Assembly (NCBI GenBank): GCA_035605695.1
Contig: DATNGZ010000026.1
Span: 31,977 to 95,976 of the forward strand
Direction: 5' to 3'
From: VRUE01 sp035605695
Lineage (GTDB): Bacteria > Actinomycetota > Thermoleophilia > Solirubrobacterales > 70-9
Length of the DNA: 64,000 bases
Position 1 is the stretch's first letter. Each line of letters begins with the position of its first letter. This document shows positions 1-8,868 of this stretch, in pieces. The notes under the pieces were generated by a model. It ran no database searches, had not been told where the DNA came from, and worked only from the letters and a program-made list of their open reading frames with translations. A program made the position numbers and the translations under genes.

Positions 1-1130
1 TGGGCACCGAAGTGATCGAGGTAGCGGGCCGGATTGGAGCTAATGACCTGAAGGCCAGTAGGCGCTCCAGGCGCATGGTTGTCAACGTGGATCGTGCGGG
101 AGTCGCAGGTCTCCCCGCCGGTTCCGTTGAGCCCCATGTACTGGCTGTAGTCCTGGGTGCATGCGGAGAGGCCGTGGGCGCCGTCGGCGAGAGAGGCGCT
201 GTCGAAGTCGTACTGCCGTCCCCACGGTCCTCCGGTCGGGCAGGGCTGGTAGCTGCGGGAGAACTCGCCGTTGGTTTGCGACGAGGTCACGTTGCACTCG
301 CCCATCGCCTGGAAGTCGAGTGCGTAGCGCTGGGTGCCGTCGATCCGCACCCGCTCGAAGCGAATCCCCGAACCCTGATCCGATGCGTTCCAGAAGACCC
401 CTTGGGTGCCGCGCACCCACTGTCCCTGCATCAGCGGCGAGGACGTATTGAAGAAAGAGACCTGCGACGGGGAGTCGTCGCTGAGGATGAAGACGAAGCC
501 GTTTGCATCGACCGCGTTGTAGTTGGCTCGGTCGCAACCGGCGGGACGTACGCAACGCATTTCAAAATAGAAGTGATGGAAGTCCAGGTAGTTGCCGAAG
601 GGCCACAGGTGCGGACCGAAGATGCCCGACGCCGAGGCACCGATTCCGGCGTTGGAGACGCCGGAGCCTTGTTCGAGAAAGAGGTTGCCGTTGTTGGTGA
701 AGTCCATTCCCCAAAAGCGAGCCCGCCAGCCGTCGTTGAAGGCGTTGGGCTCGCGGGTATAGCCGCCCCCTGACTTGAAATGGACAAAGCCCGGCGTCTC
801 GAAGATGAATGCTTGGTAGGCCCCCACCCCGGCGTTGCCGCCGGCTTCATGCTCGGCGATTCGTAGGTACGCGGCGTCACCGGGCGGATCGCCTCCGGCG
901 CCACCGCACCAGTTGGCGAAATCAAAGATGCCGCTCGGGTGCTGGGCGCTGACCGTGTTCGTCTCGATCCTGAACGGAGGAGCCCCGGAGTCGGCGGCGC
1001 AAGCGACCATCTTGTACTGGCCCGCGCGAGCGTCGACAGCGGCCAGAACGGCAATGGCCGCGCAGAGCAGCAGCGCGCAAAGGGCGACTGTGGCCGGGCG
1101 ATTCGGCCGTTGCCTCGATCGAGACGACAT
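1..1130 (-). CDS. Secreted protein of unknown function, 3' end cut by window edge
   Basis: An open frame of 376 codons runs from ATG at 1130 off the left edge without a stop. A textbook Shine-Dalgarno (AAGGAGG, 6 nt before the ATG) decides the start. The N-terminus carries basic residues, a hydrophobic core rich in Leu/Ala/Cys, and an AxA-like site near residue 35, so it should be exported by Sec. The mature part is rich in Gly, Asn, Phe and Trp, resembling large beta-sheet extracellular proteins of Solirubrobacterales. I recognise no catalytic motif and assign no function. The nearest gene is the divergent secreted protein at 1417. Confidence 0.8.
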   Translation of the reverse strand, partial: MSSRSRQRPNRPATVALCALLLCAAIAVLAAVDARAGQYKMVACAADSGAPPFRIETNTVSAQHPSGIFDFANWCGGAGGDPPGDAAYLRIAEHEAGGNAGVGAYQAFIFETPGFVHFKSGGGYTREPNAFNDGWRARFWGMDFTNNGNLFLEQGSGVSNAGIGASASGIFGPHLWPFGNYLDFHHFYFEMRCVRPAGCDRANYNAVDANGFVFILSDDSPSQVSFFNTSSPLMQGQWVRGTQGVFWNASDQGSGIRFERVRIDGTQRYALDFQAMGECNVTSSQTNGEFSRSYQPCPTGGPWGRQYDFDSASLADGAHGLSACTQDYSQYMGLNGTGGETCDSRTIHVDNHAPGAPTGLQVISSNPARYLDHFGA

Positions 1131-1416
1131 TTCCTGCCTCCTTGGTTTTGCCGATCGGGCTCAAGGGAGGCGCTTCCGTCCTTCCTTCCCTTCCCCGAGA
1201 GCACCGCCGCTGGCAAATGCTGTCGCCGAAGGTGGTCGTTCCGTCGATCGACTGATATCTAAACGATTCCAACAAGGAGAAAAGTCCGCAGACGCGCAAA
1301 AACGCCCCTACGACTTTTGTTTAGGGCAGATCGGGCCGCGCTACGACAGGCCGCGCAACTGCGGCGCCTCATAAGGTTTTAAGCTCGCAGCGATGCACAA
1401 GGGCGGGAGCGGGCAC

Positions 1417-2031
1417 ATGGGCTGGATAGCGACTGGAATCGCGCTTGCCCTCTGGGCAGCTCCCAGTGCCGCAACGAGCAAACCCCAGACCTGCGGCCCG
1501 TCGAACGCGGCAACCATCGCGGGTAACTCGCAAGTGCGCGTCTATCGGCAGGCTGGAAAAGGAACGGCCTCAATCGTCTTTGGATGCGTTCGAGGATCGA
1601 GAAAGACGAGCCGTATTGGACCGATCCCACCGGCAGGCCGCAAGGCTGTCGTACATGGACCAATCACCGTCAATGGCAAGTGGGTGGCTGCGGTCGAAGA
1701 ACGACCCGATGGAGCAACAGGCTGGCGCGTCTATGTCACCTCACGCAACGCCGGCACTAGCAAGGGTCGGCACTGCTTGATCGGAAGCGGCGATTCAAAA
1801 AGCAAGGCACCCGCCGTCCGCGTCGTCTTGATGAATGCAAATGGAGGGCTGGCTTGGGCTGCCATCACGCCAACGCCAAACGGACGCGCCCCGATCATTG
1901 GCGCCTGCGACTCGCAAGGAAATCGTGTTCTGGATTCAGGGGCGGGCGTTGAAATCAAGACACTGGAACTGCACGGATCAACGGTCTCTTGGGAAAACGC
2001 GGGTGGCCCTCGTACGGCGCGTCTGCACTAG
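1417..2031 (+). CDS. Small secreted protein, unknown function
   Basis: Predicted 204-aa exported protein. I chose the second ATG (1417) because GGGAG lies 7 nt upstream and the product then begins directly with a signal peptide (hydrophobic core MGWIATGIALALWAAPSAA). The ATG at 1393 would add eight polar residues before it and has no ribosome site. The mature domain has cysteines that could form disulfides and a C-terminal stretch around CDSQGNRVLDSGAGVEI that is duplicated, in decayed form, 640 bp downstream. No known family is recognised. Confidence 0.65.
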   Translation: MGWIATGIALALWAAPSAATSKPQTCGPSNAATIAGNSQVRVYRQAGKGTASIVFGCVRGSRKTSRIGPIPPAGRKAVVHGPITVNGKWVAAVEERPDGATGWRVYVTSRNAGTSKGRHCLIGSGDSKSKAPAVRVVLMNANGGLAWAAITPTPNGRAPIIGACDSQGNRVLDSGAGVEIKTLELHGSTVSWENAGGPRTARLH

Positions 2032-2089
2032 CCGCACACCCCTGGGAAGGCGACATTGGTTTGGCGAATAGTTCCGGTGCGCCTGGCGA

Positions 2090-2683
2090 TCAGAGACCGA
2101 ACAATGAGGCCAAAGCGCGACGAAATTTGCTGCGCCGACGCCAACCGGCATCGTCGCGGATCGACACAACCGGCTCGCCATATCGGCCAGCGATATCAGG
2201 GCGAGGCTCCCACTGTCGAAGATCCACCACAGACAGGCTCGGTGGGCCAGAGTCGTGAACGATCAGCCCAATGTCGAGCGGGCCGAGATGAGAAATGAAT
2301 GCCTGGTAGTAGGCATCCCAGATTTGTGCATCCCAACCCACTTGCGCGACGATTGTGCGCCTGCGCCCAAATGCCGATCCCCGACCAGCAACATCAGGAC
2401 TCGATAGCAAGACAGTCGGATTGCGCCGCGAGCTATTCTGGCGTGCCTCCTGGGCAGCGCTAATAGCGTCCTTGGCTCCCAGCAGCGTCGCAGCTAGAGA
2501 GTCAGGTGGCTGTTCGTAGGCTGTCACCCGGCCGATGATACTGCGCTCGAAGCAGGGCAGCCCGCGAGCGGCGATTTGATCCGACGGGCCGTGAAAGCCG
2601 GGCGACGAGCCTCGAATCCGCGACTTAGCACTGTCGCCCGCCGAGGACGAAGATCGTCCGGTGCCATGTGTGGGCGCGATCAC
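2090..2683 (-). CDS. Hypothetical protein between two copies of a 3' gene end
   Basis: Open frame of up to 197 codons with normal-looking protein composition in its C-terminal two thirds (for example VGWDAQIWDAYYQAFISHL). It is less GC-rich than the surrounding genes. The N-terminal 50 residues overlap the decayed duplicate at 2668-2845 and are probably not translated; a GTG at 2527 is an alternative start, but neither site has a convincing ribosome site. I see no signal peptide, membrane segment or known motif. It may be cargo of the adjacent mobile region. Confidence 0.4.
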   Translation of the reverse strand: MIAPTHGTGRSSSSAGDSAKSRIRGSSPGFHGPSDQIAARGLPCFERSIIGRVTAYEQPPDSLAATLLGAKDAISAAQEARQNSSRRNPTVLLSSPDVAGRGSAFGRRRTIVAQVGWDAQIWDAYYQAFISHLGPLDIGLIVHDSGPPSLSVVDLRQWEPRPDIAGRYGEPVVSIRDDAGWRRRSKFRRALASLFGL

Positions 2684-2845
2684 GGCGAGCCCAACGGGTC
2701 AGGCACCGGAGATCGGCGTCTGCGATTCGCAAGGCAATCGGATCTCGACTCAGGCGCAGGCGTCGAAATCGACTCTCTGGAACTGCGCGGATCGCAGCTG
2801 TCCTGGGTGGACGCAAGCGGTCCCCACTCGGCTCAACTGCACTAG
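2668..2845 (+). pseudogene. Decayed duplicate of the 3' end of the secreted-protein gene
   Basis: This stretch encodes, in two successive frames, the last 55-60 residues of the gene at 1417-2031. Matching pieces are CDSQGNR followed, after a frame change, by DSGAGVEI, then LELRGSQLSW and a shared terminal LH-stop. The copy is 2 nt shorter than the matching part of the parent, which explains the frameshift. No promoter, start or 5' part is present. The divergence (many synonymous and some amino-acid changes) argues against a recent attachment-site duplication and for an old tandem duplication interrupted by later insertions. Confidence 0.75.
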
Positions 2846-2890
2846 CTTGTTGCCCCGCTAGCGCACGGGCAGCCGGTGGAAGGTGGCCTT

Positions 2891-3931
2891 TTAGGCCACC
2901 CGCATCGCCACCAGCGCTGCCCGAGCTCGATCTGACTTTGTCGGCGCGTAGTGCCGCCGGGTCGTCGCTATGTCGCTATGTCTTAGAACCTCAGAGACAA
3001 CGTCGATTGGTGTTCCCTCCTCGTTCAGCGCGATAGTGGCCCACGCCCGCCTGAAAGCATGCGGCGAGAGTCGGGAGGTCATACCGTTCACAGCATCGGC
3101 ACCGCCGGTAGCTTTCCGCAAACCGACGCCGGCGCGAATGCCATGCCAATTCACAATCTTCGTAACTGTCTGCGGACTCGTTTGCTTGCCGTGCTTGGTT
3201 AGCAGCACGTAGGCGGTTTCCGGGTCGGCCAAGGCGTCGCGGATTGCCGGGTTTTGTTCAGCCTCGGCGAGCTGCCAACGGCGATACAGTCGGAACTGAC
3301 GGAGCAACGGCGGCGCGAGGTCAAACACGTCGACCTTGCCGTTCTTGCCAACGACTTCCCAAGTGCCCTGATCTAGGTCAATGTCCGGCCAGCGCGCGTC
3401 TGAAAAGGTCTTGCGTCGCGATGGCGCATAAAACATCCAACAGGCCAGTAGCCGTGCCCTCGGCGTGCCCGGCGCGTCGAGCAGTCGTTTGATCTCCTCC
3501 CGCGTTGGCGTGTAGCCACGCTTGAGAACGATCTTGGGCGATTCCTCCAATGCCGCCGGGTTGTGATCTGGCAGGTCGTCTTCGGCGAAGAAGTGCCGAT
3601 AGAGAAACTTGATGGCCGACAGATAGCTCTTGCGGTAAGAGGCCGACCAACCTTCGCCGCTGTGCCCGTTCGGGTATCCCCGCGTTCGGCACCACTCGCA
3701 CCGTAGGCGCGAGCTGTGGGGCCGCTCGCCGCCGGACTTGGCGAGGTGGCCCATGAATAGCCGAACGTGCTTCGCCTTAGCCGTGTAGAAGGTCTTGCTG
3801 TGGACGCTCGCCAGGTAGTGGCTGAAGTGGACAAGGTGGTCGCGGTACCGCTCTAGCGTCGCTTCCTGACCGCAGCCAGCGTGATTGATTTCGATCGCCT
3901 CTGCGATCAACTGCTCGTCGGAGAGTGCCAT
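2891..3931 (-). CDS. Tyrosine recombinase / phage-type integrase
   Basis: Site-specific recombinase of the XerC/D-lambda integrase superfamily, presumably catalysing integration or excision of the island that starts here. The N-terminal half is a SAM-like core-binding domain with an unusual insertion containing a CxxC (CEWC). The C-terminal half carries the catalytic set: an Arg in APSRRKTFSDARW, HAFRR (the H-x-x-R box), HSDIATTRRHY with the nucleophilic Tyr near residue 328. I chose ATG 3931 because GAGGAG lies 6 nt upstream; ATG 4012 would add 27 residues but lacks a ribosome site. The gene is AT-richer than its left neighbours, fitting horizontal acquisition. Confidence 0.9.
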   Translation of the reverse strand: MALSDEQLIAEAIEINHAGCGQEATLERYRDHLVHFSHYLASVHSKTFYTAKAKHVRLFMGHLAKSGGERPHSSRLRCEWCRTRGYPNGHSGEGWSASYRKSYLSAIKFLYRHFFAEDDLPDHNPAALEESPKIVLKRGYTPTREEIKRLLDAPGTPRARLLACWMFYAPSRRKTFSDARWPDIDLDQGTWEVVGKNGKVDVFDLAPPLLRQFRLYRRWQLAEAEQNPAIRDALADPETAYVLLTKHGKQTSPQTVTKIVNWHGIRAGVGLRKATGGADAVNGMTSRLSPHAFRRAWATIALNEEGTPIDVVSEVLRHSDIATTRRHYAPTKSDRARAALVAMRVA

Positions 3932-4282
3932 TCGTAGCTCCTCGAATTGGTCGAGGAACCGGGCTGGTGCTGAATCGAGCTGCGCGCTGCCGCCTTTCAG
4001 GGTTGCGTTCATGGCGGAAAAGTCCGGTCAGGGGACGTAAACGCCCCCGCCTAATTTTCGCCACGGTCGCCGCTCGCGGTACTCGCGGTCCCATCTGGCT
4101 TTGCAGCTTGCAATTCAACCCGATGCCCGTTCCTCGATCTTCCGAGCCGCTACGTTTCTTTCGGTTCGAGCTGTGGGCTAGAACGCTGGTTCGAACCCAG
4201 CCGCGCCCATCGGTTGATCATCTGGAACCGAGCGAGAATTCATCTGCATTCAAGCTCAAAGCCCCGCCGTCGAAGCCATTCC
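3932..4282. other. Intergenic stretch between integrase and hsdR
   Basis: About 350 bp hold the leader of the integrase gene (possibly coding if the upstream ATG at 4012 is used) and the 3' flank of hsdR. I see no tRNA, no convincing attachment repeat and no strong hairpin here. Confidence 0.4.
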
Positions 4283-7200
4283 CTAACTCGCCTGGGGCGG
4301 CTCGGCATTTCTCCGGATCGATTCAATCCCCTCGATTAGGGATTCGACGTCGGCCTCCGGGAACAGCTCCTCTGGCCCTCTCGGGGCAATGTCCGTAAAT
4401 GGCGCCTCGTAGAGGTCTTCGACGTCCATGAAACCGTTGGCGACGTGACGGTCCACGACCAGATCGACAAACCGACGCTGATCCTCGGTGAGTGGGCGCA
4501 CTCTGGTGAGAACGTCGAACGCCTCGATTGCCGCGCCGCGCTCGAGTCCAACAAGTGATCTCACGAACGTACCAACCCCAGCCTCGCCCTCTTGAACCCA
4601 GTCGAGATCCGACGGATCACCAATACCTTCCTCAAGCAGGAGACTTTCAATTGAATCGATGTCCTCTGAGGTCGTCGGTAGATTGTGCCTCAGTCCACTC
4701 ACGGCCTTGTCATTAAGGTGTCGTCGCAAGCAGAGGGCGGCGCGCTCCCTGAACTGCTTGGAGCGCGGCGGCGCGATCATGTTTGCCAACTCGACCTCCT
4801 CGATCTCCCCCAGTTCATCGGTGAAGTCCGTATAGACAATCACCCGCTTGCGCTTCTCCAGTAGTCGAACGAGGCCGCGGACCCGTGTGCGCGCGATCTC
4901 GAGCATGCCCACCGTCACGTCAACCCACCAATCCTCACCGGCGATTTCTTCGAGCAACACCTCACGCTCCCGGATGGCTGGAATTGCGGTCTGCTCGAGC
5001 AGGCCCGCTGCGATTTCCCTAACCTGGTGCTGCAAACGCTCCTCCCCCGGCTGCGGCCTCAAGAGCCTAAGCTGCAGCCCAAGCACCATTAGGTCAAACC
5101 GCTTCGCATCCTCATCAAGATCCTCCTCGCTCGTTGGTAGAGCGGCGAGGCGACCGGCAAGCTGGTCAGCCGATTTCTCATCGAGAGCGTCCCAAGCGTC
5201 AGGCTTGCTGTAGCGCTCCACCCACTCCCGCTGGGGACGGATGAGGAAGTTATCTGGATCCATGGCGGCAACCTGCTTGCGCAGCAAGGCAACAGTAGCC
5301 GCTCGCACCTCCCCGGCCTCCCCTGCGCCCCCCTCCATTCTTCCGCCAGACTCGCCGGCGAGGGCAAGCACCAGTTCAACCCGATCGCTGAAGAGGCGCT
5401 GGCTCAGGGTCGGCGACAGCGTGACCTTAGCTGGCTCAATCTCCTCGTTAAAAAAAGCAACGTTGTCGCAGCAGTCGAACACCAGAAAATCCCGCTTATC
5501 TGTATCCCCTCCATAGAGACCCGGACGGAGGCGCGTACCGCGCCCCAGCATCTGCAGGAACTTGGTTTTCGAGCGGACCCGCTTGAAGAAAACCAGATTC
5601 ACGATCTCGGGAACGTCGATTCCGGTGTCGAGCATGTCAACAGAGATCGCGATGTGCGGCCCTTTGCTTGGCATAGCGAAATCATCAATCAAACTCTGCG
5701 CATACTCCGTACGATATGTAATGACACGGGCGAAGCTTCCCGCGTAGTGGGCGAAGTTGGCGTCGAATCGCTCCGCAATAAACTCAGCGTGCTCATTGTT
5801 CTTAGCGAAAATGATGGTCTTGCCAAGTCGATCGCCGCCAGCCACCCGGTGACCCCTGCTCATGAGGGTCTCGAGAACCTTGTCGACAGTGTCGACATTG
5901 AAGAGCCAGCGGTTAACCGCCTCAGCATCTACCTCTGCCGGGATTTCACCGTCCTCTCCCCAGTCCTGCTCCTCCCACTGCTCCTTTTCCTCCTCTGACA
6001 GATCCGCATACTTAAGACCTTCTCGGGGGAACTTCAGTGGCACGTCAACAGCATGGGGAGGTACCAGGTAGCCATCTGCAACGGCCTCCGCAAGCGAATA
6101 GGAGTCGGTCGGACTACCGGGCTTGACGTCAAACAGCCCGTAAGTATTACGGTCGACATCCTCCTTAGGGGTCGCGGTGAGTCCGACCAGAAGCGAGTCG
6201 AAGTAGGCAAAGATCGAGCGGTACTTCTGGTAGACCGACCGATGTGCCTCATCGACGACAACGAGATCGAAAAAGCCCGGGCCGAACCGTCTCTCTTTCT
6301 CGCCTTCGCCGCCGATCAATCCCATCATCGTCGGATAGGTCGATACGTACACCCTTCCCTCGGCGTCGCGCTCGGTTACGGCATTTACGGCTGCTGCCTG
6401 GGGAAGATGAAGTTTGAAAGCGCGAACCGCCTGGTTGACCAAGGCAACACGATCGGCGAGGAAAAGAGTGCGCTTCACCCAGCCCGCCCGCATCAAAAGA
6501 TCGACGAGCGCAATAGCGGTTCGAGTCTTGCCAGCTCCGGTCGCCATCACGACTAGCGCTCGTCGTTGTTTCTCGACCTCAAAGCGCTCCGCAATGCGCC
6601 GAATCGCATGGTGTTGATAGGGGCGCTCCACGATCTCGGGCTTGATCCTCACATCGGCAAGCTGGCGGCACCCGGTTCTCCGCTGAACTGCCAGCGCAAG
6701 CTCGTCCTTGGTGTAGAACCCCTGAACCTTGCGCGGTGGATACCGTTCGTCGTCCCAAAGCCAAGTCTCATAGCCATTGGAGTAGAAGATCACCGGCCGT
6801 TGGCCAAAGCGTTGCGTCAGGCAATCAGCGTATAGCTTTGCCTGATGCCGGCCTACTCGCGCGTCGCGTCGCGTGCGCTTCGCCTCGACCAGGCCGAGAG
6901 GCTTTCCGTCGTCCCCCCACAGCACGTAATCCACGTAGCCAATACCTGAATTGTTCGGCATCCCACTCACTTCGAACTCCCGGTCGCGCACATCGTCAAG
7001 CGGCCAGCCCGCCTCACGGAGCAGAAGGTCTATGTACCGGTCGCGGGTAGCTTCCTCGTCATAGTTGTGATCGTCCTCATCTCGGTGCTTGGCTTTTGCG
7101 GCTGCGATCGCGTCGCGCAGGGTCTCCAACTGCTTCCGCAAGGAAGCATCTCCCCCGCGATCTCGGTCCTCGACAGCATTTCGTTCGTCCATCTCCCGCG

Positions 7201-7717
7201 CCCATTCGCGCAACCTCTCCGGGTTGGTTTCCCGTGCTTGGCCGATCGCCTCGGGAAGAAGGGCAGCGTCGAAGGAGAGACCCTCCGGAGGCACCTGATC
7301 GGCACTCAACGAGTAGGTGTGAGCGAGCCAATACAGCACATGAAACAACTCCTGCACGACCGCATTGGCCTCATCCACCCCAATCGCCCCCGGGCGATTT
7401 ACGGCGGCCTCTCCCTGTCGGCGGATCAGATCCATCTTGGTGCGGACACCCAGCCCAGCAACCTGCTCGAAGCTGGGCTCCAGCAACATCGCCCCCAGAC
7501 CCCCACGCCCCGGCCGCCGCAAACTACGGTCGGCGTCATAGAGCCAACGCACCGCCAGCCTCAACGCCAGCAAGGCATGAAAGCAGGCGGCACGAGGGTC
7601 GGAGTTGACGTTTGCCTCACACTTCATTCCCTCGCGGCACAATGCAGGCCAAGCGGACTCCAGGAATGCAAAATTACTTGACGCGCGCCCTGGTCTGACG
7701 CCATCGGCCAAGCTCAC
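4283..7717 (-). CDS. hsdR: Type I restriction enzyme R subunit (HsdR)
   Basis: Motor and nuclease subunit of a type I restriction-modification complex: it translocates DNA by ATP hydrolysis and cleaves unmethylated DNA away from the recognition site. At 1144 aa it is full length. Order of domains: an N-terminal DUF4145-like helical part, a PD-(D/E)XK nuclease near residues 250-280 (VDYVLW, then LVEAKR), SF2 helicase motif I ATGAGKT near 392, DEAH near 488, LTATP shortly after, motif VI QMLGRGTRLRP near 724, and a C-terminal coupling region. Its ATG overlaps the hsdS stop by 4 nt, so the three genes are translationally coupled in the order M-S-R. No frameshift is visible, so the system looks functional. 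Confidence 0.96.
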   Translation of the reverse strand: MSLADGVRPGRASSNFAFLESAWPALCREGMKCEANVNSDPRAACFHALLALRLAVRWLYDADRSLRRPGRGGLGAMLLEPSFEQVAGLGVRTKMDLIRRQGEAAVNRPGAIGVDEANAVVQELFHVLYWLAHTYSLSADQVPPEGLSFDAALLPEAIGQARETNPERLREWAREMDERNAVEDRDRGGDASLRKQLETLRDAIAAAKAKHRDEDDHNYDEEATRDRYIDLLLREAGWPLDDVRDREFEVSGMPNNSGIGYVDYVLWGDDGKPLGLVEAKRTRRDARVGRHQAKLYADCLTQRFGQRPVIFYSNGYETWLWDDERYPPRKVQGFYTKDELALAVQRRTGCRQLADVRIKPEIVERPYQHHAIRRIAERFEVEKQRRALVVMATGAGKTRTAIALVDLLMRAGWVKRTLFLADRVALVNQAVRAFKLHLPQAAAVNAVTERDAEGRVYVSTYPTMMGLIGGEGEKERRFGPGFFDLVVVDEAHRSVYQKYRSIFAYFDSLLVGLTATPKEDVDRNTYGLFDVKPGSPTDSYSLAEAVADGYLVPPHAVDVPLKFPREGLKYADLSEEEKEQWEEQDWGEDGEIPAEVDAEAVNRWLFNVDTVDKVLETLMSRGHRVAGGDRLGKTIIFAKNNEHAEFIAERFDANFAHYAGSFARVITYRTEYAQSLIDDFAMPSKGPHIAISVDMLDTGIDVPEIVNLVFFKRVRSKTKFLQMLGRGTRLRPGLYGGDTDKRDFLVFDCCDNVAFFNEEIEPAKVTLSPTLSQRLFSDRVELVLALAGESGGRMEGGAGEAGEVRAATVALLRKQVAAMDPDNFLIRPQREWVERYSKPDAWDALDEKSADQLAGRLAALPTSEEDLDEDAKRFDLMVLGLQLRLLRPQPGEERLQHQVREIAAGLLEQTAIPAIREREVLLEEIAGEDWWVDVTVGMLEIARTRVRGLVRLLEKRKRVIVYTDFTDELGEIEEVELANMIAPPRSKQFRERAALCLRRHLNDKAVSGLRHNLPTTSEDIDSIESLLLEEGIGDPSDLDWVQEGEAGVGTFVRSLVGLERGAAIEAFDVLTRVRPLTEDQRRFVDLVVDRHVANGFMDVEDLYEAPFTDIAPRGPEELFPEADVESLIEGIESIRRNAEPPQAS

Positions 7718-8868
7718 AGCTCCCCTTTGAATGCACGAGTCTGAAGAGACGCGAACAGCTCTTCCAGCAGGGCAAGGCTCCTGGTCTGTGCTTCTATCGT
7801 GCTTTCGATGGCATCGACTCTACTGGCAAACAATTCCTGCTCTGCGAGAGAAGGGAGCGGGACCTTGATCGCCTTGACTATTCCGGTATTGAGGTTCCTT
7901 TGGGTGCCGTGAGGGGCCAAATTAACGATCTCCTCACGTCGGACAAGTAGGTTGGCGTACAGATACTCCGGTTTAAGGCGCGCTTCATCCATTTCCCGGA
8001 AGGCCAAAAAGCCATCGTGAATGCAAGCACCAACCCCGAGAAATTTCGGGATGCCCACAGTGGCACTGTTGGTGAGAATGAGCGATCCCGGCTCGACAAA
8101 AACGCTCTTTCCCATGCCCGCATCCGTCACCCCCTCCTTGATGTGGGTTACATAGCGACCTCGAGCCGCGGTTATATCGCTGATCTTCAGCCATGGAATA
8201 TCGCCGCCGAAATACCTTGGATCTCCCGCAGGACGCGGCGAAGCGCCCCGCACAACGCGCGCCAACTCACCCAACGGGGCTACGGTCCAGCCGGGACTGC
8301 CTTGAGCGTCACCGCCGAACATCTCGGCATATACCGCCCCGATGAGCTCTTCAGATCCCTGAAGAGCTCGTTCTCTGTGTTCTCGTAGCACGCCTGCTTG
8401 ATCCAAGATATTCGCGATTCTCCGCTGGTCGTCAAGGGGCGAAAGCGGAACCTGGAATTGCTTCAGCTCATTGGGGCCGAGACGGGGGAGGCTTGCACCA
8501 GATGCACGCACCGTGGCTAGAGCGACCATCGCGGGATGCAAAAGGAAATACGAAAGATAGTCTCGATCCAACATCGGGCCGGGCCGGATAGGGATGATGT
8601 CTGTACTGCAGACTCCCTCGAAGTCCGGACGTGCAATCTTCGCCAAATACGGTCGCAACTTCCCGAATAGGACATCGCCCGGCTCAAATCTGAACTTCGC
8701 GCTAGCCAGGTCTCCGGGTCCAACCGCGCTCACACCGGTTAGCCTGCCGCCACGTTCGATGTTCTCAAGGCCAACGTATGCGGTTCCTTGCGGGATCTCG
8801 TCCGGCGCAATACTTTGCCGAACCAGTGTCGCAACCTCCTCCAAGGCTACGGTACGTCCCGTCTTCAA
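7714..8868 (-). CDS. hsdS: Type I restriction specificity subunit (HsdS)
   Basis: DNA-recognition subunit that binds a bipartite target and directs both methylation and cleavage. The 384-aa product shows the duplicated architecture of the family: target-recognition domain 1 (about residues 1-150), a helical conserved spacer ending in a REHRERALQ-type coil, target-recognition domain 2 (about 190-340, with the typical PWLKISDI start) and a C-terminal coil containing IESTIEAQTRSLALLEEL. It sits between hsdM and hsdR with 4-nt ATGA overlaps on both sides. The target sequence cannot be predicted by eye. Confidence 0.95.
   Translation of the reverse strand: MKTGRTVALEEVATLVRQSIAPDEIPQGTAYVGLENIERGGRLTGVSAVGPGDLASAKFRFEPGDVLFGKLRPYLAKIARPDFEGVCSTDIIPIRPGPMLDRDYLSYFLLHPAMVALATVRASGASLPRLGPNELKQFQVPLSPLDDQRRIANILDQAGVLREHRERALQGSEELIGAVYAEMFGGDAQGSPGWTVAPLGELARVVRGASPRPAGDPRYFGGDIPWLKISDITAARGRYVTHIKEGVTDAGMGKSVFVEPGSLILTNSATVGIPKFLGVGACIHDGFLAFREMDEARLKPEYLYANLLVRREEIVNLAPHGTQRNLNTGIVKAIKVPLPSLAEQELFASRVDAIESTIEAQTRSLALLEELFASLQTRAFKGEL

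Noticed and set aside
2668..2845. Attachment-site duplication created by the adjacent integrase
   Set aside because: The two copies differ too much for a recent att duplication and no identical core repeat was found at the other island edge.
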